From Algoriphagus faecimaris (GTDB lineage Bacteria > Bacteroidota > Bacteroidia > Cytophagales > Cyclobacteriaceae), in NCBI RefSeq assembly GCF_900101705.1, contig NZ_FNAC01000016.1, positions 1 to 64,000 on the forward strand: a stretch of DNA of 64,000 nucleotides. Reading direction: 5' to 3'. Every line of letters starts with the position of its first letter. Position 1 is the first letter of the stretch. A program made the translations under genes and the position numbers. Shown one piece after another: positions 1-8,727 of the stretch. Below the pieces are notes generated by a model. The model was not told the DNA's origin and ran no database searches. It saw only the letters and a list, made by a program, of their open reading frames with translations.

Positions 1-1
1 G

Positions 2-355
2 ACACTGCTGCCCAGCATTTCCAATGCTTATAGGCTCAAAGAACTGTTCAACGAGTTTTGGGACTTTAAGGACAAAGAAGAGGCTGCTGCATACCTTTCC
101 TATTGGTGTGACCTTGTAAAAGAATCCAAGATATTCCCGTTCATGGAGGCGGCCAAAACCATACAGGCACATTGGTTCGGAATTGTAAGCTATACAGAAA
201 CCAATTTAAACAACGGAGTCCTCGAAGGCATTAATTCCAAAATACAGTTAGCCAAAAAAAGAGCCAGAGGGTACAGGAACATTGACAACTACATTAACAT
301 GATTTATTTCATTGCTGGGAAACTCAAATTCGACTACCCACTATATTCCACATAG
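2..355 (+). mobile_element. ISL3-family transposase, C-terminal part (cut by window edge)
   Basis: The reading frame is open from base 2 to a TAG at 353-355 and gives about 117 residues; the N-terminus lies outside the window. The C-terminal block NNGVLEGINSKIQLAKKRA followed by RGYRNIDNYINMIYF matches the end of ISL3-type DDE transposases, where the Glu of the GVLEGIN-like block is the last catalytic acidic residue (family knowledge). Whether the full element is intact cannot be judged here. It ends 50 bases before a glycan-type cluster, so the IS may mark one boundary of that cluster (inference). Confidence 0.75.
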
Positions 356-357
356 AG

Positions 358-383
358 CCTAGAATATTTGATTCTGGGTTTTT
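358..383 (+). terminator. Rho-independent terminator after the transposase
   Basis: An 8-bp stem (358-365 with 371-378, one U-G pair) around the loop ATTTG is followed by five T. It lies 3 bases after the transposase stop and separates it from the next operon. Confidence 0.6.
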
Positions 384-404
384 CGATAAATCAAAAAGAA
401 TCAG

Positions 405-1244
405 ATGAGTAAAATAATTATCAATTTTTGTCCTACAGGCATGGTTCCGACCAAGGATATGACACCACATGTGCCTATTTCACCCTCAGAAATCATCGAG
501 CAGACACACGAGGCTTATGAGGTTGGAATTACTATAGCTCATCTCCATGCTAGGGAAAAAGATGGAATCCCTACCTACAAATCAAGTATTTATCAAGAGA
601 TTTTTGAAGGAGTGCGAAAGCACTGTCCAGATTTGGTTATTTGTGGAAGCAGTTCGGGGAGAAATTTTCCGGAGTTCGAAAAGCGTTCTGAATTGTTGGA
701 ACTACAGCCTGACATGTGTTCACTTACCTTATCTTCTTTAAACTTTTTGAAGCAAGCTTCAGTAAATTCACCTGATTTCATAATTGGTCTAGCCAATAAA
801 ATGAAAGAAAATGGGGTCATTCCTGAATTAGAGTGCTTTGATCTTGGAATGATCAATTTTGGAAAATATTTAATTCAAAAGGGAATTGTAGAAGGCCCCT
901 ATTATTGGAACTTACTGTTTGGGAATATCGCTGGATTCCAAGCTCAATTAAATCATGTAGCCACAGCTTTACAAGAGATTCCAAGTGATCATTATGTGTC
1001 TCTAGCAGGATTGGGCAAATATCAGCTGTCAATCAACTCGATGGCAATATCGCAAGGTATTGGTGTCAGAGTTGGGTTAGAAGACAACATTTGGTGGGAT
1101 CGAACTAAAGATCAGAAAGCTACTAATGCTCAGTTGGTAAAACGAGTTCATGAGCTTATAAAACTCAATCAAAAATCTTTTATGGATCCAAAAGAATTTG
1201 GGAGATTGGGTTTTTACAATACCCTAAAGCAAGTTGAATTGTAA
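405..1244 (+). CDS. BKACE-family (3-keto-5-aminohexanoate cleavage-like, DUF849) enzyme
   Basis: The 279-residue protein belongs to the beta-keto acid cleavage enzyme family, Zn-dependent TIM-barrel proteins that condense or split a beta-keto acid with acetyl-CoA. Seen directly: TIAHLHARE places His46 and His48 where the family binds zinc, and GLEDN near residue 226 fits the third metal ligand. Length is normal for the family. The stop is 6 bases before a glycosyltransferase and the next gene is a NeuD/PglD-like acyltransferase, so these three look co-transcribed. That context suggests the enzyme makes or modifies a sugar or acyl precursor rather than degrading lysine; this is inference and the substrate is unknown. 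Confidence 0.8.
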   Translation: MSKIIINFCPTGMVPTKDMTPHVPISPSEIIEQTHEAYEVGITIAHLHAREKDGIPTYKSSIYQEIFEGVRKHCPDLVICGSSSGRNFPEFEKRSELLELQPDMCSLTLSSLNFLKQASVNSPDFIIGLANKMKENGVIPELECFDLGMINFGKYLIQKGIVEGPYYWNLLFGNIAGFQAQLNHVATALQEIPSDHYVSLAGLGKYQLSINSMAISQGIGVRVGLEDNIWWDRTKDQKATNAQLVKRVHELIKLNQKSFMDPKEFGRLGFYNTLKQVEL

Positions 1245-1250
1245 TTTTTA

Positions 1251-2090
1251 ATGGAATATCTAGGTGAGTCGAAACCAGTTAATTCTATCGAACCTTTAGT
1301 ATCGGTTTGTGTCCCCACTTTTCAGCATGAAAAATTCATAGAGGAATGTCTAGCTAGTATCTTAAACCAGAAAACGGACTTTCCATTTGAGATTTTGATA
1401 GGCGAAGACGAAAGCCCAGACCGTACTCGAGAAATATGCAAAAAAAATGCCCTCGAAAATCAAGATAAGATTAGATTATTTTTAAGAAAAGACTCAAAAA
1501 AAATAAAACTATTTGGCAAAAAGGCAGGTAGAGGAAATCAATTGGGATTGTATGGGTCCGCAAGAGGGAAGTATGTTGCATTTTGTGATGGAGATGATTT
1601 CTGGTTAGATCCACAGAAGCTACAAAAGCAAGTAGATACATTAGAATCTTATCCTGAAGCTTACATGTGCATTACCAATTATAGCATAGGCAATAATGAG
1701 GGGGAAGTAAAAATCCCTCAGGGAAATAAGATATTTACAAAAAAAGACCATAAGAAAATTTCTTATTTTGGACATGTTTCTTGTTGGTTGGTCAGAAATA
1801 GAATGAATTTACTCTTAAAGAATAGAATCATTGAAAAACCATTACCCTTGGATAACATATTGTTTGCTTTTTATAAGCAAATGGGAGATATTTTTTACCT
1901 CTCCGATATTACTAGTGTGTATCGTTACAATCCCAACGGGTTATATCTAAGTCAAACCAACAAGAATAAGCATTTAGTGAATATTTCTAATGCTTGGTAC
2001 AAATTCAGATATATCGATAAGGATTTCATACATTTCTTCCGTTCCTTTTCTTATGAGTTGAAAAGATATTTTGCTCATTTGATAAATTAA
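1251..2090 (+). CDS. Family 2 glycosyltransferase
   Basis: The 279-residue protein has a GT-A fold signature: PLVSVCVPTFQHEKFIEECL at the N-terminus, EILIGEDESPDRT for nucleotide binding, and DGDDFWLD (about residues 113-120) as the metal/nucleotide-sugar DXD-type motif. No membrane segment is visible, so it should act at the cytoplasmic face on lipid-linked or surface glycan. It is packed between the BKACE-like gene (6 bases upstream) and the acyltransferase gene (7 bases downstream), which points to one operon for a polysaccharide or glycolipid decoration. Donor and acceptor cannot be read from sequence. Confidence 0.85.
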   Translation: MEYLGESKPVNSIEPLVSVCVPTFQHEKFIEECLASILNQKTDFPFEILIGEDESPDRTREICKKNALENQDKIRLFLRKDSKKIKLFGKKAGRGNQLGLYGSARGKYVAFCDGDDFWLDPQKLQKQVDTLESYPEAYMCITNYSIGNNEGEVKIPQGNKIFTKKDHKKISYFGHVSCWLVRNRMNLLLKNRIIEKPLPLDNILFAFYKQMGDIFYLSDITSVYRYNPNGLYLSQTNKNKHLVNISNAWYKFRYIDKDFIHFFRSFSYELKRYFAHLIN

Positions 2091-2097
2091 TCTCCTA

Positions 2098-2790
2098 ATG
2101 ATGATTTCAAAAGAAGAAAAATTTAAGCTGATACTATTGGGGCATAGTGAAGCAGGTGTTGGTTTAATGACAGATCTTATTAACGAAAGCTTTGGAATTT
2201 CTCAGTTTGATGTGGTGAAAAATGTCGATTTGCCGGATTGTTATTTTGTCCCATCCTTATATGATATCCATTACTTTTCTGATAGAGAGTATGATTTCGA
2301 AGCAAATAAGCCTTTTATGGTCCAGTTTGGCGTTCAGCAATCCCATATACGGTTTATTTTATTTCAACACTTCAATGAATTAGGAGGAATCTCCCAAGAA
2401 GATTATATACCGGTAAGGCATAGACTAAGTTATGTTGCTCCGAGTGCTAGCTATCAGGAAGGTGTTTTGATTGAACCTCAAGCGGTTGTTTCTTCATTTT
2501 CTCGGCTAGGTTTCGGTGTTTCTGTAAAACGTTCTGCGTCAGTAGGGCATCATGCTTCCTTGGGGGATTTTGTAAGTATCAATCCAGCTGCAGTTTTATC
2601 GGGATATGTGGAAGTGGGCGAAGGAAGTGAGATTGGATCGGGGGCAGTTATTTCTAATAACGTCAAAATCGGCAAGCGATCCCTGATTGGTGCTGGTAGC
2701 GTCGTGACAAAAGACATTCCTGACGGAGTGATTGCTTATGGAAATCCCTGCAAGGTGGTAAAAGAGAATTCCATTTGGAAAGATGTCTAG
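2098..2790 (+). CDS. NeuD/PglD-like sugar O/N-acyltransferase (left-handed beta-helix)
   Basis: The 230-residue protein starts with a PglD/NeuD-type N-terminal domain (KLILLGHSEAGVG). From about residue 115 it shows imperfect hexapeptide repeats (IEPQAVV, VGHHASLGD, IGSGAVI, IGAGSVVTKDI), the hallmark of left-handed beta-helix acyltransferases, and ends with AYGNPCKVV as in the family. It probably transfers an acetyl group from acetyl-CoA to an amino- or hydroxy-sugar made or attached by its operon partners. It is the last gene of the three-gene cluster and converges with the SGNH esterase gene 15 bases away. Substrate is unknown. Confidence 0.8.
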   Translation: MMISKEEKFKLILLGHSEAGVGLMTDLINESFGISQFDVVKNVDLPDCYFVPSLYDIHYFSDREYDFEANKPFMVQFGVQQSHIRFILFQHFNELGGISQEDYIPVRHRLSYVAPSASYQEGVLIEPQAVVSSFSRLGFGVSVKRSASVGHHASLGDFVSINPAAVLSGYVEVGEGSEIGSGAVISNNVKIGKRSLIGAGSVVTKDIPDGVIAYGNPCKVVKENSIWKDV

Positions 2791-2805
2791 TCTCTTCTCA
2801 AAATC

Positions 2806-3504
2806 TTAGCTATTCGTAACCAAGTCACTGATATAAGGCCACACCGTCCCAAAGACAATCTCATGCCCTTCTTCTGTTGGGTGAATCCCGTCTGGCAAAT
2901 TTAACTCGGGGTCACCTGCTACACCTTCCAATAAAAAGGGGATAAGGGTTACATTTTTTTCGCTGGCCACTTTGGGATAAATTTTTCTAAATTCATCGGT
3001 ATACTCCTGTCCCATGTTTGGGGGTATCTGCATCCCCGCTAAAATGATCTTTGTAGAAGGATATTTGGTCTGAACCTTTTCAATGATTTTCTCGAGGTTT
3101 GACCGGGTTTCTGATATGGCAATACCTCTCAAGCCATCATTACCTCCAAGTTCCAACACGAATACATAAGGCTCGTCTTCTAAGAACCAATCTAGACGAT
3201 TTAATCCACCGGCTGTCGTTTCGCCACTTAGTCCTCCATTGATCACTCGATAATCCAAGCCAAGACTATCAATTCTTTGCTGGACTAGGGCTGGAAAAGC
3301 ATCCTCTGAATCAAGACCATAGCCTGCTGTCAGGCTATTTCCAAAAAATAATATCGTTTTTTTTGTTTCTACATCGCTATCTTTAATACTAGTAGAAGCC
3401 TCTTCGGCTGTAGCTTTAGTGCTCTCATTTTCAGGTCCGCAAGCAAATAATAATCCCAAAAGGGAAATCATCATGGCAAGCTGAGTGAATGTCGTTTTTT
3501 TCAT
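2806..3504 (-). CDS. TesA-like SGNH/GDSL esterase lipoprotein
   Basis: The 232-residue protein has a lipoprotein signal (LLGLLFAC, Cys22), a short acidic linker, then an SGNH hydrolase domain. Block I reads FFGNSLTAGYG with nucleophile Ser57. The Gly block (NGGLSGETTAGG), the Asn block (LELGGNDGLRG) and the C-terminal DGIHPTEEGH with catalytic Asp and His are all present. It should hydrolyse acyl esters or thioesters in the periplasm. It lies divergently beside the YbbA/YbbP-like ABC genes, the same arrangement as tesA-ybbA-ybbP in Escherichia coli, which supports a TesA-type assignment. The true substrate is not known. Confidence 0.85.
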   Translation of the reverse strand: MKKTTFTQLAMMISLLGLLFACGPENESTKATAEEASTSIKDSDVETKKTILFFGNSLTAGYGLDSEDAFPALVQQRIDSLGLDYRVINGGLSGETTAGGLNRLDWFLEDEPYVFVLELGGNDGLRGIAISETRSNLEKIIEKVQTKYPSTKIILAGMQIPPNMGQEYTDEFRKIYPKVASEKNVTLIPFLLEGVAGDPELNLPDGIHPTEEGHEIVFGTVWPYISDLVTNS

Positions 3505-3733
3505 AAATGAATTTTAATACCTTACAGGTGTTAATCTTAAAGAACAAAAACAGGGCTAGTGATCACAAGAATTTGTAAAATTATCCAAATCGCTAGATTT
3601 TTTAGCCTTAGGCTGTAATAGATACCTTGATTTCGTATTGTATAGATTCAAAAAGTCATTCACCAGCAAAAAGTTCACAAAAGACGGTTTAGCAGTCTAA
3701 TTCAAATTGGTTTATCAATAATTTTTGCCTTCG

Positions 3734-3847
3734 GTGCAATTGGGGAATGTTTCTGTGCTGAATTTTTGTTTATTGCTAGGATTAAGTTTTGCGGGATGTT
3801 CAAGTCAACAAATGAAGCCCGGATCCGTTTTCAACTCTCATAGTTAA
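3734..3847 (+). pseudogene. Short lipoprotein-signal-like ORF in the esterase/ABC intergenic region
   Basis: The 358-base gap 3505-3862 must hold the divergent promoters, but I see no clear one. It also contains a 37-codon frame from a GTG whose middle reads LLLGLSFAGCSSQQ, a textbook lipobox with Cys followed by Ser, ending at TAA 16 bases before the ABC ATPase. There is no ATG and no basic N-terminus, so it is either a decayed lipoprotein gene or a chance frame. Confidence 0.25.
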
Positions 3848-3862
3848 GTTAAATAAAGCTGA

Positions 3863-4540
3863 ATGAGCATACTTTCAATTCAAGGACTCAGTAAAACCTA
3901 CCAAAGCGGAAGCAGAAAGTTAACCGTTTTGGATGATGTAAATTTTGAAATAAGCAGTGGCGAGACTATATCCATTGTTGGACCTTCTGGTAGTGGCAAG
4001 ACCACTCTTTTAGGTTTGTGTGCCGGACTGGACTCTGCCAGCACAGGTTCTATTCGCCTCAATGGTCAAGCTCTCGAAAACTTGTCAGAGGATCAGCGAG
4101 CTGCAGTTCGTAGCCAGCATATTGGGTTTATTTTCCAAAATTTTCAATTGTTGCCTACACTCACAGCCCTCGAGAATGTGATGGTCCCGCTAGAGCTCAA
4201 AAAACGAAAAGATGCGAGAACCAAAGCCTTAGAGCTATTGGATAAAGTGGGGCTTGGTGATCGTGCCACACATTATCCCACTCAGTTGTCAGGAGGAGAA
4301 CAGCAGCGAGTCTCTATTGCGAGAGCTTTCGCCAATGAACCAAAGATTCTTTTTGCAGATGAGCCTACCGGTAACCTGGATACTGAGACGGGAGAAATGA
4401 TTGAGCGATTGATTTTTGACTTGAACAAGGAAAATGGAACTACACTGGTTTTAGTCACACATGATTTGGAGCTAGCCGCCAAAACTCAACGTATCATACA
4501 TATCAAAGGAGGCAAAATACAGGAGGATAATCATGCCTGA
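3863..4540 (+). CDS. ABC transporter ATP-binding protein, YbbA/LolD type
   Basis: The 225-residue ATPase has every motif of the MacB/LolD class: Walker A GPSGSGKT, Q-loop FQNFQLLP, signature LSGGEQQR, Walker B ILFADEPTGNLD and H-loop VTHD. Such ATPases power FtsX-type permeases that move lipids or lipoproteins or do mechanical work across the envelope without classical substrate transport. The coding region overlaps the next gene, an FtsX-type permease, by 8 bases, so the two are translationally coupled and form one complex. By synteny with the TesA-like gene it is YbbA-like, whose physiological role is still poorly known. Confidence 0.9.
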   Translation: MSILSIQGLSKTYQSGSRKLTVLDDVNFEISSGETISIVGPSGSGKTTLLGLCAGLDSASTGSIRLNGQALENLSEDQRAAVRSQHIGFIFQNFQLLPTLTALENVMVPLELKKRKDARTKALELLDKVGLGDRATHYPTQLSGGEQQRVSIARAFANEPKILFADEPTGNLDTETGEMIERLIFDLNKENGTTLVLVTHDLELAAKTQRIIHIKGGKIQEDNHA

Positions 4541-7058
4541 TTTTGCCTGGATTCTAAAAATGGCGCTTCGGGACTTCCGGAAAAATATTTCGCGCCTTTT
4601 ACTTTTTGTGTCTTCCATAGTAGTTGGGATTGCAGCATTAGTGGCTATTAGTTCTTTTGGAGATAATCTGACAGCGGATATTGATAATCAAGCCAAAGAA
4701 TTACTTGGTGCTGACCTGGTATTGGAAAATAACAAGCCAATCGATGAGCAGGCGATTGATACGATTGCCACCCAACTAGCACAAGAAGTGAATTTTGCTT
4801 CTATGGTTGCTTTTCCTGCGACCGGAGATAGCCGTCTGACTCAGGTAAGAGCCTTGGAGGGAGATTTCCCTTTTTATGGTAAACTAGAAACAATCCCTGA
4901 GTCGGGAGAATCAGACTTTAGGTCAGGAGGTCAAAAAGCGCTGGTAGAAAAAGTGCTAATGGCTCAGTTTGATGCACAAGTAGGTGATAAAATAAAAGTT
5001 GGTGAACTGGAATTTGAAATCGCGGGTGAACTTCAAGGCGTACCGGGACAAACTGGAATTACCGCTACTGTAGCTCCTGCAGTTTACATTCCTTATAGCT
5101 ATTTGGAAGCTACTGGATTGGTACAATATGGCAGTAGAGTAGAATATAATCGTTACTTTCAGTTTGAAGCAGGCACAGATGTGGAAGCGCTTATCGAGCC
5201 ATTTGAGGACAATTGGGAGATTGATAGAATAGACGCAGATACAGTAGAGGATAGAAAGCGATCGACAGGCAGGTCTTTTGGCAACTTGTCTAATTTCCTA
5301 AGTCTTGTAGCATTTATCGCCTTATTACTTGGCTGTGTGGGAGTAGCCTCAGCAGTCAATGTTTTTGTAAAAGAAAAACTTGCCTCTGTAGCCGTACTCC
5401 GATGTTTGGGGGTTTCGTCAAGAGATGTGCTTTTGATTTATCTTTTCGAGATAGTCGTGATGGGATTGGTGGGAGCGATTTTAGGATCTATTCTGGGTAC
5501 AGCGCTGCAATTTATATTACCGTTTGTCTTCGCTGATTTCTTACCAGTGGAAGTCAGCTTTAGTGTTTCTTGGCTTTCTGTTGGATTTGGAATTATTACA
5601 GGGCTATTTGTTTCTATTCTTTTCGCACTTTTACCCTTATTAAAAGTGAGGAAAGTGTCACCAATGGCCACGCTAAGACCTGAAGCAGCTGGTACTACAC
5701 TTTTAAAGGACCCCATGCGTTGGTTGGTCGTTTTAGGTATTTTACTCTTCATTTGGGGTTTTAGCTATTACTTATTGGGCCAGGTTCTTTGGTCATTTGG
5801 ATTCACAGGCTTTGTGGTTTTTGCTTTTGCCTTGCTTTGGGGAGTGGGACAATTGATCATGTGGTCAGTCCGTAAATTCCTTCCGATTACTCTTCGCTAC
5901 ACGGTGCGTCAGGCTTTGGCTAATCTCTACCGTCCCAATAATCAGACGATTTCTCTGATAGCTACCATCGGATTGGGCACGGCGATGATCAGTACCTTGT
6001 TTTTTCTCCAAAATCAACTTCTTGAAGAAGCGAAATTTGCAGACAAAGAGGATCAGCCGAATTTGCTGATGTTTGATATTCAGACGCCACAGTTGGATGC
6101 TGTCAGGGACAAAGTAATAGGTCGTGGACTGCGGATTTTACAGGAAGTGCCTATTGTGACGATGCAGCTTAATGAAATCAACGGGATAGACAAGCGGGAA
6201 AATGAGGAGCTCCCTGATGAGGAGGATTATTCTCGCTGGATGTACAATAGAGAATACCGAGTGACCTATCGGGACACCTTGACTGAAACAGAGACCTTGG
6301 TAGAAGGAGAACTCGTTCCCTTGGGAGCTAGGGGAGATTCGATTTTTGTGAGTTTGTCAGAAAGCTTTGGCAGGGGTAATAATCTTAAAATAGGAGATGA
6401 GATCGAATTCAACGTGCAAGGGAGGCCTATTAAAACGTATGTTGGAAGTTATAGGGATGTCAAATTCAATCAAGTTTCTACCAATTTTATCGTATTATTT
6501 CCAGAAGGAGTCCTAGAGCAGGCTCCTAAGTTTCATGTGATCATCACTCGCACCAAAAATGACAGAGAGTCGGCAGCCATTCAGTCGGAAGTGGTCCGAG
6601 AGTTCCCCAATATCTCGATTGTAAATCTTGGGGCAATTGTGGAAACCTTGGAGGATATTCTTAATAAAATCAGCTTTGTGATTCAATTTATGGCGCTTTT
6701 CAGCATAGCAACAGGGATTTTGGTATTGATAAGTTCGCTTATTATTAGCAAGTACCAGCGAATGAGAGAGAGCATACTGCTTCGCACTTTAGGAGCGGAC
6801 TCTGGTACAGTGACCAAAATTAACACCTTGGAATATTTCTTTTTGGGAAGTTTAGCCTCTCTATCAGGAATCATTTTATCCTTTTTGGCTACATGGATGC
6901 TAAGTGCCTTTGTGTTTGAAATGAATTTCCGACCTGCTTGGGGCGCTGCATTGGGACTATATGCTTCGATTACTCTGCTTACCATCGTTTTGGGTTGGCT
7001 GAATGGGCGAAAAATTATCAATCAGCCTCCTATGGAGATTTTGAGGGGAAATGGTTGA
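4533..7058 (+). CDS. FtsX-like ABC permease, YbbP type (two FtsX domains)
   Basis: The 841-residue protein has one N-terminal membrane anchor (LLLFVSSIVVGIAALVAIS), a MacB-like periplasmic domain, and a first FtsX block of three to four helices near residues 250-370. Two central helices follow (about 395-450), then a second large extracytoplasmic domain and a second FtsX block near 715-830. This size and 10-helix layout fit YbbP, not the smaller LolC/E or MacB. It partners the overlapping ATPase gene upstream. A strong hairpin terminator follows. The natural cargo is unknown; lipid or hydrophobic-compound extraction is the usual proposal for the family. Confidence 0.88.
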   Translation: MPDFAWILKMALRDFRKNISRLLLFVSSIVVGIAALVAISSFGDNLTADIDNQAKELLGADLVLENNKPIDEQAIDTIATQLAQEVNFASMVAFPATGDSRLTQVRALEGDFPFYGKLETIPESGESDFRSGGQKALVEKVLMAQFDAQVGDKIKVGELEFEIAGELQGVPGQTGITATVAPAVYIPYSYLEATGLVQYGSRVEYNRYFQFEAGTDVEALIEPFEDNWEIDRIDADTVEDRKRSTGRSFGNLSNFLSLVAFIALLLGCVGVASAVNVFVKEKLASVAVLRCLGVSSRDVLLIYLFEIVVMGLVGAILGSILGTALQFILPFVFADFLPVEVSFSVSWLSVGFGIITGLFVSILFALLPLLKVRKVSPMATLRPEAAGTTLLKDPMRWLVVLGILLFIWGFSYYLLGQVLWSFGFTGFVVFAFALLWGVGQLIMWSVRKFLPITLRYTVRQALANLYRPNNQTISLIATIGLGTAMISTLFFLQNQLLEEAKFADKEDQPNLLMFDIQTPQLDAVRDKVIGRGLRILQEVPIVTMQLNEINGIDKRENEELPDEEDYSRWMYNREYRVTYRDTLTETETLVEGELVPLGARGDSIFVSLSESFGRGNNLKIGDEIEFNVQGRPIKTYVGSYRDVKFNQVSTNFIVLFPEGVLEQAPKFHVIITRTKNDRESAAIQSEVVREFPNISIVNLGAIVETLEDILNKISFVIQFMALFSIATGILVLISSLIISKYQRMRESILLRTLGADSGTVTKINTLEYFFLGSLASLSGIILSFLATWMLSAFVFEMNFRPAWGAALGLYASITLLTIVLGWLNGRKIINQPPMEILRGNG

Positions 7059-7083
7059 TTCTTCCTATAGACTTTAAAAAAGT

Positions 7084-7118
7084 AAAGCCTCCCAGATTAT
7101 AATTTGGGAGGCTTTTTT
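7084..7118. terminator. Bidirectional terminator; likely the original tmRNA terminator
   Basis: An 11-bp stem (7084-7094 with 7105-7115) with T runs on both strands can end the permease operon on the plus strand. On the minus strand it directly follows the displaced tmRNA 3' fragment, so before the island arrived it was probably also the tmRNA terminator (inference). Confidence 0.75.
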
Positions 7119-7299
7119 GTGGAGCTGGCGAGATTCGAACTCGCGTCCAGATAAGGAAACACCGTACCGTCTACATGCTTAGTCACCTGTTGGTTTTTCG
7201 ACTAGATTATGCTGGATGACACACCTGAACCTAGCTTATCGATTGATCTTAGAACGGCTTAATCGCATCACCGCTCGCAGTCTGACCTGATCGACACCT
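7119..7299 (-). repeat. attachment-site repeat, left copy: displaced tmRNA 3' fragment
   Basis: These 181 bases equal 27500-27680 without a mismatch. On the minus strand they encode the tmRNA pseudoknot region and the tRNA-like T-arm and acceptor 3' strand (GTTCGAATC, then CAGCTCCA), but no 5' half. The fragment cannot be a functional tmRNA. The chromosomal gene it came from now ends in the copy at the other end of the island. Confidence 0.92.
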
Positions 7300-7407
7300 T
7301 AGTTTAGGTATAATTTCTAGAGCTTAGTACAAGTTGATTCTACCAGTTTCCATTTCGATTAAGTATATAAAATGATGAGTTGATCCAGAGGATTTCAGAG
7401 AGTTCTG

Positions 7408-7424
7408 CCACTGAATTGCCACTG
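7408..7424 (+). repeat. Candidate integrase arm-binding sites, left end
   Basis: Two CCACTG hexamers lie 5 bases apart (7408-7413, 7419-7424), 109 bases inside the left repeat. The same CCACTGAAT..CCACTG pattern occurs at 27417-27433 inside the right repeat. Direct-repeat arm sites on both sides of the core are typical of tyrosine integrases. The site lies just before the integrase ATG, which argues against an upstream start. Confidence 0.55.
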
Positions 7425-7427
7425 AAA

Positions 7428-8636
7428 ATGTACCGAACAAAATATGTCCTAAAGAACCCCAGTAAGAAATCTGGAATAGGTAAGATTACCATAGAAATCT
7501 ACTTTTCCAGAGATAGCAAAAGGGAGCGAATGTACCTTCCCACAGGGGAGGAAATCCATGAGAAATTCTGGAAAAATGGTATAATCTCTAAATCATATCC
7601 CCAAAAAGAGCAGCTTCTGAGAAGACTAGAAGATAAGCATCAAGAAGTAAAGCAACAGCTCTATCAATGGGAGAAGGAGATTGGATATCTTACAGTAGAC
7701 CTAATAAAGACCAAATTAGAAGAGAAGCCTGTTCAGGAAAGGGATATTCTCACGCTGTTTGAAGAATTTATGGAAGTAAAGAAGTTGACAGCCAAGCACA
7801 AAATGGTAATTAAGCTTACTACCATTAAAAATCATCTAAAGATCTTTCTAGGCAGAAAGAAAATGTACCTAGTGGAATACAATCAGACCTTTATCAATAA
7901 ACTGACGCATTATTGGGAACAAAAGGTAGGATTACAGCCAAATACCATCCACAAGAATTTCAGGTTTATCCTATTGTTTATGAATTACCTCAGAAAAGAG
8001 GGCCTTCTAGAAAATGAATTCTACAAGGAATTCCAATATCCTAGAATGGTTGAAACCAATACAATAGTACTAAGCAAGGGTGAAGTGGTAAAGCTGATTC
8101 AGTATGTCCCAAAGACTAATTCAGAATCCAAAGTGAGGGATTTATTCCTTGTATTGATCTTTACAGGTCTAAGGTTTGGAGATGCAGTCAGAATAAGAAA
8201 AAGCTGGGTAAGAGGTGAGTTTCTATTTATCAATACCCAGAAGACAGGAGAGAAAGTATCTATTCCTATTCATCCTCATTTAAAAGAGGTATTGGCTAAA
8301 TATGAGTATGATCTTATACCACTGAGAATCTCCAATCAGAAGTTTAATGACTATGTCAAGGGGCTTTGCAGAGAAGCTGGAATTACAGACCAAATCGAAA
8401 TAGTACGGTATGAAAAGGGTGTGAAAAAGTACCTGACCTTTCCCAAACACCAGCTGATTGCAAGTCATACGGGAAGGAGAACCTTTATTACTAATGCCAT
8501 ATTAGCTGGGATTCCCTTACCTGTGATTCAGAAAATTACTGGGCATCGAAAGCTAACTACCCTTCAGAAGTATGTGGAGATAGCGGATGAGAATAAGAGG
8601 ACTGAGCTGGAAAAGCTTAGCAATTTCTTCAAATAA
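7428..8636 (+). CDS. Tyrosine recombinase/integrase of the island
   Basis: Starting at the ATG, the 402-residue protein has a Bacteroidota-type N-terminal arm-binding domain (MYRTKYVLKNPSKKSG), a SAM-like core-binding domain (about 110-205) and a catalytic domain. Catalytic residues, ATG numbering: Arg249 in TGLRFGDA, Lys272 in TQKTGEK, His347 and Arg350 in SHTGRRTF, His373 in TGHRKLTT, and nucleophile Tyr382 in QKYVEI. All six are present, so it should be active. A TTG 16 codons upstream (7380) is possible, but that stretch holds the CCACTG repeats and is better read as an arm site. The position beside the left repeat identifies it as the enzyme that inserted the island into tmRNA. A hairpin terminator follows at once. 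Confidence 0.93.
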   Translation: MYRTKYVLKNPSKKSGIGKITIEIYFSRDSKRERMYLPTGEEIHEKFWKNGIISKSYPQKEQLLRRLEDKHQEVKQQLYQWEKEIGYLTVDLIKTKLEEKPVQERDILTLFEEFMEVKKLTAKHKMVIKLTTIKNHLKIFLGRKKMYLVEYNQTFINKLTHYWEQKVGLQPNTIHKNFRFILLFMNYLRKEGLLENEFYKEFQYPRMVETNTIVLSKGEVVKLIQYVPKTNSESKVRDLFLVLIFTGLRFGDAVRIRKSWVRGEFLFINTQKTGEKVSIPIHPHLKEVLAKYEYDLIPLRISNQKFNDYVKGLCREAGITDQIEIVRYEKGVKKYLTFPKHQLIASHTGRRTFITNAILAGIPLPVIQKITGHRKLTTLQKYVEIADENKRTELEKLSNFFK

Positions 8637-8639
8637 TGA

Positions 8640-8663
8640 GAGGTGGTAATACACCTCTTTTTT
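8640..8663 (+). terminator. Terminator of the integrase gene
   Basis: A 6-bp stem GAGGTG/CACCTC with loop GTAATA is followed by six T, 4 bases after the integrase stop. Confidence 0.7.
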
Positions 8664-8727
8664 ATATAAAGCCAATCAAGATTTCCAACGAAATACAATG
8701 ACTATATGAAGCGCCTTTGAGAGGATG

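Noticed and set aside
5438-5752. Antisense ORF within the permease gene
   Set aside because: It is a shadow of the coding strand, with no start signal or recognisable domain.
7380-7427. Upstream TTG start for the integrase
   Set aside because: The 16 added codons contain the CCACTG repeats shared with the other island end; the ATG at 7428 matches the usual N-terminus of such integrases.
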